64,000 nt of DNA. It comes from Pelargonium x hortorum. Its lineage: Eukaryota; Streptophyta; Magnoliopsida; Geraniales; Geraniaceae. The notes beneath the pieces were generated by a model. It saw only the letters and a list, made by a program, of their open reading frames with translations. It did no database searches and was not told where the DNA came from. The stretch lies in NCBI GenBank assembly GCA_036897525.1, contig JAYMTJ010000046.1, positions 1 to 64,000 on the forward strand, read 5' to 3'. Positions 1 through 12,518 of this stretch are shown piece after piece. Each line of letters opens with the position of its first letter. Position 1 is the first letter of the stretch. The position numbers and the translations under genes are program-made.

Positions 1-22
1 AGCAAAATTGTGCGCCTTTTTG

Positions 23-48
23 TTTTTTTTTTTTTTGGGGGGGGGGGG
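23..48. repeat. T14-G12 homopolymer junction
   Basis: Fourteen T residues (23-36) run directly into twelve G residues (37-48). A G12 run is far longer than any other G run in this AT-rich window. It may be a real homopolymer or slippage site, or a read or assembly error near a contig or window edge. The sequence alone cannot decide. Confidence 0.9.
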
Positions 49-260
49 TTTCTATATTAAATGAGTTTTCCATTATCCATTCATTATAAGAAGTACTCTA
101 CTATAGATTAGGGTCCTTTTCTAAGCTAACTGGGGTACTGAACTAAGTTCAAAATAAAAGAATATTAAGGTATATATAAAAGGATAAATGTACAGGGTTT
201 CTTATACAAAAAAAAATGCAGAATAAGCAAAGAGGAATTTATTTCATTTACCTGAAAAAG

Positions 261-274
261 GGTCTTTTTAGACC
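261..274. repeat. Small hairpin (5 bp stem)
   Basis: GGTCT pairs with AGACC across a TTTT loop. This is one instance of the G/C-rich dyads that punctuate the background, here extended into a perfect small hairpin. No downstream gene suggests a terminator role. Confidence 0.5.
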
Positions 275-3200
275 TCGTCGAATACAGAACTACGAAAAGT
301 ATTATCCACTTTTAGGAAGTCCTAAGGCTCTTCTCAAAAGCTCACATTAAAACTAATTATAAAGTTTGGAAATCCGAGGGAAATCTCTCTTATGCCAGAG
401 GAGAACTTCTTTTAGTCAGGTTTCTTTGTGGGATCTTTTATAACAATTTTGTATGCCAAATCCTTGTAATTCTCCAAGGGTAAGGGTCGCACAGTTGGGT
501 TTGGCTATAGCTTTAACTAAACTAAGAATTCATTATAAAAGGCAAATCGTACGAAAGGCTAAGCTTGAGATTCTTCCTATTCCTTTTAGTACGTATATAC
601 TGGATAGAGGATCTCCCCGAATTTCTTTACTAGAACTTTTTTTTTTTTATTAACTGTTAGCTAAATAGAAACTTTGACACAGCTTTATGCGTTCCCTTTG
701 TATGTCCCAGTACCTATCGGATGAAATAAAGTTTTCCAAGGATTCCGCAATTCTTACTATATTTATTTTGGGGTAAGCCTACGAAGTAAACACTGTCCTC
801 TATACCACCACGAAATTCTAACTAAAGGGGAATCTCCTAGATAAGAACAAGACTACTTAAGTACCGTTGCTTTCTTTATTGAAAAAATTCTAATTAGATC
901 TTACTCAGGAGTTCTCATAAAGATCCTAAAAACGTATAATAAACTCAGAATACTTCATACGAACCCAGAATCTCGCTCAGTTACACTTAGGTTAGAAGCA
1001 AAAGAGGCTCAAAAATATAGCAGTACTTTTCGGGTAACAGGGAAACCCCTCCTTAGATTTTTTTTACTACTAAATATGAGAATCTCATAGGTATCAATAG
1101 GTTTGATTGAAGCGACACCTACTAATAGCATAGCAGCCCTGGGAATTCCATAGAATCCTGCATATTAAACTCTTTAGACTTTTTTTTTATCTTTTCTAGA
1201 TTCTGATAGTAAACCCCTACCCTAAATAAACTAGAGGATCTAAAAGGCACTAAGTATTTATTTTGTCTAGGATCAACACCCTTATATGGAGTAACCGCTT
1301 TGAGGTATACTTGGTATAGAGAGTATTCAGTAAATGAGCATAGATTTCTCAGGCTAATTAGTTTTTTTTAAGATTTACTATGGAAAAGCCCTTTGGCTCA
1401 ATCAAATTTGATCTAAGAGAGACTTCAAACCCAGTTTGCAAGCTATAAACTCAATTTTAGTTGCAGAAAGAATTGAATTGTTCTATGGGCTCGCGTAAGC
1501 GGAATCGAAATTCTATCGTACTCAGGTTAAAGCACAGAAACCTTCTTTTAAATCCCCTGCAATAACTTTAGTTATTTTGTATTTATATAGGGGTAAAAAG
1601 CTAAACCCCTAATCATCCTTGTGTACCGAGTAAAGAGAAACCTTTATAAGACACCATTGAACGTACTTGTTAATCTCCCGTTTTTCTTATCTATCTTATC
1701 TAGTCTAGCAAACTACAAAGAGTCGAACCCTCTTATGCTATGCTAGGAGAATTGATACAGAACCGAACTCATAATCCTCCTTATTTGCCTGCCTAAATAT
1801 AATAACCACCTCTTATCTTATTAGAAACATTCCTATCAGATCTGAGATCTGGAAGTCCTAAGTCTTTTTAAATTCTAACCTGTTTAGTACTCTAGGAATT
1901 GTAGCTGCTAAGTCGGCCAAACTCTTGTGAGTTATAATGGGAGGATTGAGCCTTAGATAGTTTAGAGAGCATTACTATACCAGACTGAAAGGTACTGAAG
2001 GAGGGTAACTCCTGGTAGTATTTACTAGAACATAGAGACGTGCTTCATATCTAGTCCTTGTTTAAGATTATAAAAATAAGAGGTTTAGATACAACAATCA
2101 CAATAAAATCCCAGTTTCGGGCTGGAACTTATGGGTATGCGCCGTTAATAAATAACTAATACAAATATTGCCAAGGAGCTCCACAAGGAAGATTTCTAAC
2201 TAGAGCCGGATGAGTACTCAGATGTATGTACTAATGTAAAAAAAAACTTTTTTTTCGAATATCTATTAAGCTAAAATGGGAGTTATTCCGCGAAAAACTA
2301 AGGTAGACAATTAAAACCTATAGAAGCCTTGATCACTAGACCCGTATTTAGTGAGTGCCTTATAATTTCGGGGTTCTTGATCCCATAACAAGGATAAACC
2401 TCATACCCTTCTTGTAAAAAGCGTTATACACTTCCTCTCGTAGGAGCGTGGGAGGATCCTGGTCCTTTTTTTTTAAGCCTTAGAATCACTTAATTAGAGT
2501 ACTTTTATTCGCATATCTCAGGCATGCGTCCATAATCCCAAGTTTTGGCGTAAAGATGTATATCTTAAAGGAAAAAAATAGAGCCTATTAAGGAAAACGG
2601 GAATATTATCTTTCTATATTAAGGAAAAAAGACAGTAAACATTATCGCGTTCCCTGCTAAGAAAGTCCTTTTAAATACTAAAGCTAGAGTTTAAAAAGCG
2701 CAGGCATTTTATTTAATTCAAATTCGGAGTAATTAAAAGTTGTCGAGAAACTATACTAAACTCCGGAGCCTGTTGTAGAATAAGATTAAATAGTAGGTAA
2801 TTCTTGGATTACGGAATGAGGATAACCATTTTGGTAGTATAGTATCTAGAAACGAGTCCTATACTTGGCTTAACAGCCTTCTTATTTTATCTTTATACAA
2901 AATAACTAAGAAGAGCCCGCGTGATTAGTTAGTATATCTACTTTTAGTAAATCTATAATAAAACAAGAAATATCCCTTTACTCAATTTCAATTAGGAACT
3001 GGTAAATTAAAATGAAATAAGGATTTATTACAGGATGCTGTACCCTTCCTTAAGCTATATTGCTATTTCCCAAGTCTTAAAAACGTATTTCATAGATTAA
3101 AGCTCGACGAAGGATGCTCCTATTTTTTTTTTTTGAGTTTACCCAAGTTCAGATATTGTGTATTTAGTTGCTATTTTTATCGAGGATGTGGAACACTTAC

Positions 3201-4419
3201 TATAGATCAACTACTTATGTTATGAGATTTACACAAAATGCAACACCGACGGGGTCCTTTCCAACCGACTGTCTTACTTGAGTCTCCCACCCACACTTTA
3301 CTTTTAAATAAAGATACGGTGTTAATTTTAGGTGTGTCATATAATATAAGAATTAAACTCCATAACTCCTTTCTTGTATGAACGAAGGGGCGAAGTAGAA
3401 CCCTTTTTTGATACTCTTTCAGATGCGGGATCCTGGGTTTCGCTTTTTAAGGAACTCTTATAGTCATTTTGATATAGTAACCCTTTCTTCTGTTGTTTGA
3501 AGCCTTAGAACTCCTTTTTTGTCGAGGGATGCCTGTTTAACTTAACGGGAAGTTTAGTCTATATCTAAAAAAAGTACAGTGATCGGATAACAATATAAGT
3601 TTTAGATTACATTTTTTGAGATACAAAATAATACTAAATATTTCATTTCATTTTTTAAAGAAATGAAGTGGAAGTCCTAAACAGTAGTATCCTGAGTTGA
3701 GATAAACCCGCATTTAGATTTATCTTAATAAAACCTTCCCTCATAAATTCTTAATATCTAAGAAAAATGGCCCTTATACTAAGGAAATCACGAATACGCT
3801 TATATATAGAGTATGCGTATGCCTTAAATGACCTTTTAAGGTATTTTATAATCTTTTTTTTATCTTATCTTTATCTTATAGGAGTTGTTGCTTTATTCCG
3901 GTGTATGTCGTTGAAAAAAAAAAGCAGTCCAATGCTAGTGAAAGCTGTTGGCATTAAAGCAACCTAGGGGAAGGCCTCTGGAATGGACTTATCCGAATAG
4001 ATTCTCTTGTCAAGATAAATCTTGCCTTAGGCTTAGGACCGAACTACAAATACATCTTTGGAAGCTGTGCTCTTTGTGGCTAATAGATACACAGGAGGTA
4101 ATTGAAGCTAAAGCTAAGGCAAAGACAGCTAATTGTATTCATTTGTCGATGGTCAAGTAGGCCAAAGCAAAGAACTAAAAGTGATGGTATCGCATGAATT
4201 GAGAGGCTGTAAAGTATAAAAGTCTTAGTGTTTGTTTATATTCTCTTGAATACTTGAGGGGTTTTCTTGAGTAAAGAAGTTCTGAGCCTTCCCTTATCGA
4301 AGCCCTGCTGGTAACCCCTTTCTAGCAACATCATAAAAGGTTTAGCCTCCTAAAGCAAGCTTTAAAGCCATAAAAGAAATAGAATTATAGTATATAAAAC
4401 TGCAAACCTCTCGCGCCTT

Positions 4420-4433
4420 TTAGGGATCCCTAA
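4420..4433. repeat. 14-base perfect palindrome TTAGGGATCCCTAA
   Basis: This is a perfect inverted repeat centred on GGATCC, and one of the longest exact examples of the background dyad class. Close relatives lie at 36636-36649, 39887-39896 and 59519-59532. Confidence 0.8.
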
Positions 4434-5245
4434 CTAATTAAGTCCAGTATAATGATAAAAAAGACTTTTCATTTTGTACTATGGTAACTTACGAATAAGA
4501 GTACCTTCTTCAGTCCTTCTAAATATGTACCTCATCCTAAATTAGGTCAACCAAACACTGTAATTACTCATATTCTAAGCAAGAAGAGAAGGAAAGGACT
4601 CGATTAACTGATATAACTCAAAGCACTTATTAGAATCCAAAAACTGAGAAAATCTGGATAACAAACTCCTCATATATACTTCATTTACGATTCACAATAT
4701 ATACATAAATGAGTACGAAAGCCTAGGACCTTTATTTGAAAATCTTCTGCAAGCTTTTTTATTTTGGAAATAAAATAGATACCCATTCAACTTGTAATAA
4801 ACCACAACAATCATTAGCCTTCTCTCCTTTATCTTGATTTTATTAAAAACTCCTTCTTCTATCTAGAACTGCAAGAGGGAACTTATCAAAGACAACAAAA
4901 CAAAAGACAAAGATAGGAGCCTATAAGTCTTAAAATAGTTACGCAACTAAGTCTTCTTAAGTATGTGGGCACAGCTCCTATATTAAATATAATACCAGAC
5001 ATGAAAGGTTGCTAGCCAAGAAATCTCGATGAAATACGTACTCGGGCGAAAGTGAGGTACAATTCAAAAAGTTTATTAATTGTCCAGGTAAGCTTCTCTT
5101 GATAAGGGCGGTCAAACCTAATATAATACTAATAGGAAAGCGTAGATAAATGTCCAAGTAATTAGATAGCTTGTTGCAGAGACACTCTATACAATGATCG
5201 GGGGGCTTGTAGATTTAGCTATTTTCAATATACGTTATACGGCAG

Positions 5246-5280
5246 AGAGCGGGCTCTTTCCTCTATACTTTATATAGAGG
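5246..5280. repeat. Double hairpin
   Basis: Two hairpins lie back to back. The first pairs AGAGC with GCTCT across GG (5246-5257). The second pairs CCTCTATA with TATAGAGG across CTTTA (5260-5280, 8 bp perfect). Adjacent double hairpins are a known form of mobile GC element in fungal and algal mitochondrial DNA. I infer only a resemblance in form, because no second copy of this pair is visible. Confidence 0.65.
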
Positions 5281-8200
5281 GTTGAATCAGAATTATTCCT
5301 ATTTAATTGATATCCTACTTAAAAGGCAATACTTATTTGAATCCTTATGAGACCCTAAATTGTTAATTGAATACAATTATTAAGATATGCTGTTGTGGAT
5401 TATTCCCCTTATTTAAGAAGGAGATACCTACCACCAGCTCTCCTACTTACATTTATTTGTGGAGTGCCCTTCCTGCTAAAAAAATTTAAGGACAAGAGAG
5501 CTTTTGTGTTAAAGTGCATGAAAACGACCATAAAACAGTTTAAGGATTAGTTAGATAAGATACAAAAATTCAGTCCTTAATTTCATCCGACAGCTATTCG
5601 CCTACACAATCATTTCGTATATTAGTGATTAACTTTCTCAATTCCACGTAACAGGATCCTTGTACTGAACTATAGTAACACTTAATCTGGGGCGCGTATC
5701 TTATATCCCAGGCTGCGGAGCTCTAAGTTTTTTTTGTAACTGATTGACTCAGCCTATTATCATATATTTGTATTAAAACTTTTGATTACGTAATATTCCT
5801 TTGGAAAGAATAACAAACAAAAGACTCATTCAAGATTAATCAAAACTTATTTTTTTATTCTACAGCCCTTTTCGTGCGTGATAACAAGCCTTTAGGCACC
5901 CTTACGTACGATTTTTTTTCTCTCAATTATCTTAGGTTGCCCCGCTGGTAAATGACTTTTACGAACAAGGCTCCCCTAAATTATAGTCTTTATATCAAGA
6001 TCTAGCCCTCTCAAGAGAAGTAAGAAAATTACAAATTACATTTTAAAGCTCTATATTTACTATGATACAAGGAAAACTAAAAAGTTTTCAATTAGCGCGG
6101 GTTCCTTTACATGAGTCGAGCCTTGGAATAAAGAGATTCTTAGATGAGGCTATAGTAGGTATTATATAAAGCAAATATAAGCCAAACTTGCAGCACGAGT
6201 AAATAAAAGTTGCAGCATAAACATAAAGTTAAGGAACTCCTCAATATGATATAGAGAAACCAGATACTGGAGCAGCCCAAGTAGGAGACTCTTTAAATAT
6301 TCCTATAATATTCTAGAGCTACCTAAAAGCTATAAAACCAGCTCGTAGGGAATATTGACTTATATTGTTCCGGTTTCGCAGCTGTCCTTAACCGAGAAAA
6401 GGGCCCCGCGGAAGGTTTTTGATTAATCTTATAATGAATGTATACTTGCCTCCCTGTTGTTTTTTAATCTCTAGCTTTCTTGATACGGGGTTCCCGAGTG
6501 AGGATAAAATTTAGGAATACCTAAAACAACAAAACCGGGTACAAATTCTATTACAAAGTGGTAGCCTACGACTATTTCCTATATTGATCTACTTGTCATA
6601 GTGAGCATAGCTCTCGTATGTTGAGAGTTGTTGGTTCACTTCCTAGGGTAGTCTTTTTTAGTAAACTTTAGAACTAAGAGTGCTATCTTTCTTTAGCCTC
6701 GGGATCCTTTTAAGAGATGACATGTAAAAGCCATACTTGTGTGCTATAACTAAACTCTAGGGTATGAAATAACTCAAATATATATATATTTTGATTTCTC
6801 TCTTATTTCACAACAGGAAATGCCTATGCTGCGCTCGTACTAAAAGACTCTTTATTTTCCAGTTCCCCCTAATTGTTTTTTTCTATTAGAATTTTGCTTT
6901 AACTGGTGAAATCTCGACTCCCTCTCTATAAAGCAACCAGGTTCACTTAGACATGCTACTTTTAGGGAACTACTCTGTCCTAACAAAAGGCTAGTCAGAG
7001 TCCCTTAGATTTCTAATAAAGTATCGTGTATTAAATCTTACCTTACTATAACTTAACTTGAACTCTGAAAATTGAAAGGTGTTAGAATTTAGAGCTCGCC
7101 CTCAATCTAATATAATCCTAAAGAGGTTAAAACCGAGCCCTTATAAAAAAATGTTAGGGGGCTCCTGGCTTAAGTTTTATTTATAGTTTTTATTATCTAA
7201 AAGAAGAATATGAAAGTATACATTTACTGTGATAAGGTACATAATGTTAGACTTTATCATAACATAATCTGCGCCATATACACTTTGTGAAGCTCTGCAT
7301 TGAGGATTGAGGTGCTTATGTCAATAAACCAGGATATCAAAAATAGATAGGTAGACGGCACGCACGGGCATTTGAGTACAAGGTAGTATTACGACTTCTA
7401 TTTTTTTTGACTATTTGTGGTAGTAGTATTCCTAGGATTTTCATTTAATATAGTAAAGGGATTCTTTTGTAGTGTATTCCTTATATTTGGGGGTTATAAA
7501 GTAAAGGTGGTTTAGGGAAGGGAGTATGGAGAACTAATGTGTTTCTTGTAAATAAGTCAATTTGTGAAAGTCTTTTCTTGTTGATGTCGGTTATGTTTAG
7601 GGGTTGAGAAGGGTATTCGTTATTATCTAATCTAATACTACTAAAAGCCCTCACTTCGTTACGCTTCCCTTCCCTTGGGTAGAAGTACGGTTTTCTATGC
7701 ACCATTAAGTTTGTACCCTCTTTGGTATTACGAGTAAGGAATTAAGCCCATAAGACTGCTCTTTACCTACTAGAAACACAACTCTTAGTTACTTATTGAG
7801 TAGGAAAGAATGCTATCCTTCCCTTAAGACTAAGCTAATAGAGTACAGGTATCCACAACAAGAGTACAACTAACAAGCAAGACTAAGGCCTATAAGAAAG
7901 GTATAACTCATAAGACAAGTATAGCTATGAAGAATAGGAGTAAGCAACAGAATACATATGCGTATAGCTACAGGGAATACCAAAGCTATCAAGGTTAAGA
8001 AGAAGTAGGCTTATTTATGTATGGGGATCTATCTATCTATCTCTGTTACTCTGAAACTAGTGAACCTATACTATCTCTCACTACTAGGACTTTTTAGGAA
8101 TATAACTCCTATATACTAGCTAAAGCGAGCCTATATACTACTAATACAAAGCAAAAGAGGTAAGCTTGTCTTAAACTAAGAGAAGAGAACTACTAAGACT

Positions 8201-8349
8201 TACCCCTCTCTCCATAGCAATAACAAGGAACAAAAGGTATCTACCTTAAAAAGACTAATACAATATAGCGACTATCTATTACTATCTCAACTATATCTTC
8301 ACTCATTATAGGAAGTATAGGAGATAGAGTTGATGCTTCCTCTTAACAG

Positions 8350-8640
8350 GGCTTCTTTGGCGAGCGATCAGAGAACATGACAGTAGCAAGTAAGTGGTCG
8401 GGTACTTCTATACCAGAAACGGGTAGGCTGTGGAATAACAGTGAATTCAGCTAACATCTTATTCGAAGGTATCTGGGCAAGTGGTCTCGATTGGCAAGGA
8501 TTCGGGATGACTGCTGGAGATTGGCTTTGACTTAAGGTAAGGGCTGCCTCTATCTCGAAAAGGTACTGGATGGCAGGAATTCCTTTCACGACTGAAACTT
8601 AAAAGCACTTCTACAAGGGGCGGCAACTTCCTTTAGGAGT
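8350..8640. other. GC-rich patch of unknown origin
   Basis: About 290 bases approach equal base composition, against about one third G+C around them. A minus-strand open frame of 73 codons (8368-8589) lies inside. It has no recognisable motif and a start with no clear signal, so I do not call it a gene. The patch could be transferred or relic coding DNA that has lost its frame, or simply a compositional outlier. Confidence 0.4.
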
Positions 8641-9070
8641 TTTTTATAAGCACTGTGATAGAAGTTTCCTGGTAACTTAAAAGACATACAAATGAGATTC
8701 AAGTAGAGATTTTGAGGGAGCTTTCATTAAGAGGTGACTCTATAAAGAATGAAGGAAAGCATTTACTAAGAATGAGATTCGAACTACTGACTTGAAATTC
8801 CAAGACTATCAGCTTTACTTTACCTGTTAGAAAAGAGGTATGAAATAGAGGGTGGGTCCCTGTCCTTATAGGAGAATACCAAAGACCATAGAGAGATAAA
8901 CAAATAAGACGTGGCGAGTTTCTGACTTGTTTCTATTTTGGAAACTTCATTACTACAAATAAAGAAACTGCATACAAAACGACTCTATCCTAAGTGATTC
9001 TAATGTGGAATGAAAGAAAGTGTACGCTAATTGAAAGAAAGATGAGAATGCATAAGTGTTTGGGGGATGC

Positions 9071-9087
9071 CCTAACCTAACCTAACC
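9071..9087. repeat. CCTAA microsatellite (three units)
   Basis: CCTAA occurs three times in a row and is followed by CC. It is short, internal and isolated, so it is read as a microsatellite rather than a telomere. Confidence 0.7.
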
Positions 9088-9240
9088 AGTGCTTGGGTAT
9101 ACCCTATACAGCCTCAATAAAAGTCTTTCTAGACTCCGCTTATAAAAGTGAGAATTTCTCTAACTAAGAAGGAATGGAATTCTTTCTAATCAAGGGGAAG
9201 GTATCCTATAAATAAACGACTTAAACTATCTCGTTTCGTT

Positions 9241-12200
9241 TTGAGGAGTTTTTTTAGTCAAATTATTCAAGGCTGAAACTTTTTACAATATCCTAATTGT
9301 ACTTGATTTAGATTCTCAGGTGTAATGTTTTAAACAATTTAGTGCTTTATACCTATTTATTAGGAATCAGTGGCAATAACTAAGTACAAAAGGAACCTTC
9401 TAATTCTGGAAAATCTTCCAGAGGGTTTGACTTCTGAATAGGGATTAAATCAAAAGAGAAAGATACTTTTTTTGAGGACTCTCCCAGAAGCAGAAGATTT
9501 TCATTAAGATAGTCAAGTAACACAAAACAGGGTTGCTACTCTTAGTTTTTTGGGGATTGATGAGTACAAAGTTACAGTACTGGCAGTTCCCAGGTCTTGC
9601 TAAAGTTTTAAGCCGAGAAGTTCTATTGTGAAGGTTGCTCATTATGATTATGGGCCGCCCCGCAGAGAGTTTACTCTTTACCATTGTGTGTGTTTTTTTA
9701 CTAAATAAGAACTCTGTAATATTATTTCTTTACTGAGAAATTTGAGTTAGGAGCCCCCTTTTTCAGTTCTGCTTTCCCGATGCAACTCTAATTTCAGGAC
9801 AGGTAATAGAGAACCAAAGGATCCACAATTTCGGCTGTATAGTTTCACGTAACTCGCGTATAAATAAGTAAACATATTCAAGATTTTCATTTTAGGTAGA
9901 TAATAACAGTAAAAGAAAGAGCTGGAATAAGGAATCCCTTAATTGGATACTGGGGCTAACATAGATAACGAGGAGCCTCTTAACCTTAAAGAAATGTATA
10001 TGTTACAGAAAATCTTTTTATTAATACAAATCCTTTCAAAAACTTGTATCTAGGGATCAAAACAAGGAATCAGAAATTCGACTTTCAGACCGGCACTAAT
10101 TAATAGTAGAAGTTGGTGAATAAAAATAGTAGAAAACTCTATAAAATGAAGTACTTGTTCAGTTTTTGAAGAAATAATACCGACTTTTTAAACTAAACTC
10201 TGAGGCATTTCTATTTGTCATCCGGATTAGGGACTGTCTCCTTGAATATACTGGCTCTCATTATCCTGCTAAAGCTCTTCTTTTAGAGTAGAGGGACTCT
10301 GGTAAAAAGGATCGTTTCATTTCCCTCAGGTTAAGGGATTTTAGTGTCATAATGAAACCTTGCTTATAGCTTTTGAAAATAGAAAGTTTTTTAGTAAATC
10401 CTTTGATAAAGGAAACAGGTACGATGCGATGTAAAAAGAGTGGGTCCTCTTGAATTAGGATTCTTGTTACGACATTCTGTAAGAGTTTTATCAGACTTGA
10501 AAGGATTCGAACCTTTGCATGCCGATTTTCTGAACCGGGTGACATTCCCACTTGCTTATCGCTAAATAACAAAAATATTGTAATACTATTACACATGTCA
10601 ACCTCCAAGTTACAAATTCCAGAATTCTATTGGGCAAGGCTTTCTATACGAATTTAGAACCTAGACTAAGTCATAGTTAGGTGGAGAGATTAGATTAATT
10701 AAATAGAACATAGTTTTCTAACTAAAAAGTTCAATTTAACAGAGATCCCTTTTAGTTTTTAGATATCCTTACTTGATTGAATAAGGTGCTCGTCAAAAAA
10801 AAAGGGGTATTAAGCAATTTGTTAATAGGCAATCTGGTTTCTTCCAGAATAGATTATTCCAGCCTAAATTTTTGCACTTAAAGGAATCCTTATGTCTTTT
10901 TTTTTTAATAAGATAATATAAGATATTAAAAAGTAAATAGGTACCCCATGAGTTTCTCGGGTCCCTTAAGAAAAACCTCTTTGATTTAGTACTTCAAAGT
11001 AAACAAGAATCTCTCAGTTCCTTGGATTTAAGACAGCTCACCTAAACCGTGTGCCTTTTATCATTTTCTGACTTATTCTTTTTGGGGATGTAAACTTTAT
11101 TAATTACTATATATTGACTCTCGAAGGCTGCATTAGCGAAAAAACTTATTAAACAGTTCGTATTTATCGGAATGCCAACTAACACTTACTGAATACCCCA
11201 GTGCTTCTAGTTTTTTTAGCCAGTTTCTTTTTATACTAAAAGTATAGGACACTTTAATCCAGTAAAATCCTGCACATTTTGATTTATTCCTAATACTCTT
11301 TTTTCTTGAACTGATATTAAAAGAAAGGGGTTTCACCCAATACTGACATAAGTAAAAGCCCCTTTTCTAGAACATATATAGATATACTCTTTATAGGTTA
11401 TAGGGCAATCCCCTTTTTCCTTTTTTGGTAGCCCGGCGTATCCCTTGCTTTATGTAAAGTTACTTTCAAATTTCACTTAAACTTAAAAGTTATATTGCAT
11501 TAGCAAACTCTAGGGAATTTAGTATATTAAGTAATTCTAATTTTTATTAACAAATACCCAGTATACCCAAAAGCTGGAGTTCCCTAAGAAACCTATACTA
11601 TATGAGGTTAAGCTTTCTTTTTAAAAAGACCCCGCCTAGCCTGACATGCTATTAGTAATGACTCTTAGGAGGCCATAAAAGCAAAAAAAGATCCCAGTAC
11701 CTAGCATTTAATTCTTATTTACCCCACTCAATTCTTTGAAATTGACTTAGAATCGTCTATGCTTTTTTTCCCTCGATTACCTAATTACCTAAGTATTTGC
11801 CTTTACTTTAAACTTACTTGCTTGTAAAAAACAAACTTGGATATTCTCTCAAAAATGAAAGAAAAATCATACTTACAATTTCATTTCTACTTGAAAATCC
11901 GCTGTGTACAGCTCGGGCCTTAAGACTCGAAAACTTAAGGTCAAGAGAGGGCATGAAAACTTCGTCCTTAGTATTACATTTGGTCAAATTCGAAAATTAC
12001 TATTATGTTTTGTAGGAGTTCAGAACATAGTTAGCCCTTCTAGAACTGCAAAAAACCCGGCTCTTACCTTTAATTTAGAAAATTTTTAGTTGACTTTTTT
12101 AGTAATGTGTAGATGTATGTAAAGATCTTTTGAATCCTTACTAAATTGAGTCTTTTCTTTAGCGTTCTGTATAAATTGACTGTGGATAAAACCGGAATAG

Positions 12201-12340
12201 AGGAGTACAAAACAAGGACACCTGGATCTGTTCTTTGTAAACCCGGGCCTAGTGTACTTAGAACAGGATATAAGAGCCTAACTAACAGAGATTAAGAGTT
12301 CCTTAACAGGTTAGAATAGGACTTTCAGATAAGGAGTGTA
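9241..12340. other. Non-coding background block 2
   Basis: GC-dyad texture resumes, for example GGATCC at 9829-9834 and gggccgcccc around 9652. The block contains the tRNA-Gln-like relic at 10492-10565. A minus-strand frame of 115 codons (10261-10608) runs straight across that relic, so I treat it as fortuitous. Nothing else recognisable is present. Confidence 0.6.
10492..10565 (-). pseudogene. tRNA-Gln-like pseudogene
   Basis: Read on the minus strand, this has tRNA length. A perfect T-arm (AAAGG, loop TTCGAAT, CCTTT) and the preceding variable loop lie within 10499-10524. Those 26 bases match plant mitochondrial trnQ(UUG) exactly as I recall that gene. The anticodon arm CCGGT/ATCGG still pairs with one G-T wobble around a seven-base loop. 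The D-arm region keeps AAGTGG and resembles trnQ with small indels. It departs from a working tRNA-Gln: the loop reads TCAGAAA, so position 33 is C and the anticodon position reads AGA instead of TTG. The D stem does not pair, and the acceptor halves (TTAGCGA and CAAGTCT) are not complementary. I therefore call a degenerate relic. A tRNA remodelled by RNA editing is possible but less likely. Confidence 0.6.
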
Positions 12341-12362
12341 ATCTAGAAAGAATTCCTACTAA

Positions 12363-12518
12363 TTCCTCTTGTTCCATGTGCTTATCGGTAACAGAGGAGT
12401 AAAGCCTTAATAGTAGAATGAATACATCTCTCGTACCGCACGCAGTGTAACGTAGGAAGGTTATAACTCTTTATGGTAGATCAGTATAATCTTACATTAT
12501 AACCAACATCAAGAAAAA
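12363..12518 (+). repeat. R1 repeat, copy A
   Basis: This is a diverged member of the R1 family. It opens with the family start TTCCTCTTG-TTCCATG and includes CTTATC and a GGAGT stretch. The hairpin core at 12434-12462 keeps ACC at the left foot and AGGT at the right. The apical stem is ACG paired with CGT, unlike the stems in other copies but still complementary. The tail resembles the TATTATAGAG and ACCAA-rich ends of the other copies. Confidence 0.6.

Larger units (their letters stand above)
1..7250. other. Non-coding background block 1 with GC dyads
   Basis: I see no gene here. The frames are closed by frequent stops, and the few open frames of 60-70 codons match chance. The block is AT-rich and punctuated by short G/C-rich dyads. 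Clear examples are the 14-base palindrome TTAGGGATCCCTAA at 4420-4433, GGGCCC at 6401-6406, and ggggttccc at 6487-6495. Further GGATCC sites occur near 2.46, 3.43, 5.65 and 6.71 kb. Sequence between dyads looks unrelated from one interval to the next. The block begins with an unusual T14-G12 run. Confidence 0.6.
7251..9240. other. Island 1: dyad-poor, repeat-textured spacer
   Basis: GC dyads nearly disappear here. From about 7740 to 8340 the text is rich in short AAG, TAC and CTA words, including (ATCT)4 near 8029-8044. A patch at about 8350-8640 is much richer in G+C than its surroundings. Short plus- and minus-strand frames of 73-74 codons exist, but none resembles a protein I know. A CCTAA repeat (three units) lies at 9071-9087. 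Confidence 0.5.

Noticed and set aside
8761-8835. Minus-strand TTCGAATC T-loop with a nearby CTTGG/TCAAG stem, possible tRNA.
   Set aside because: T stem poorly paired, anticodon loop only four bases and no D-arm. The T-loop heptamer alone is expected many times by chance.
9071-9087. CCTAA repeats as telomeric sequence.
   Set aside because: Only three units, internal to the window and with no change of context, so it is a microsatellite.
10261-10608. 115-codon minus-strand frame.
   Set aside because: It runs across the tRNA-Gln-like relic on the same strand and has no known motif, so it is best explained as a chance opening.
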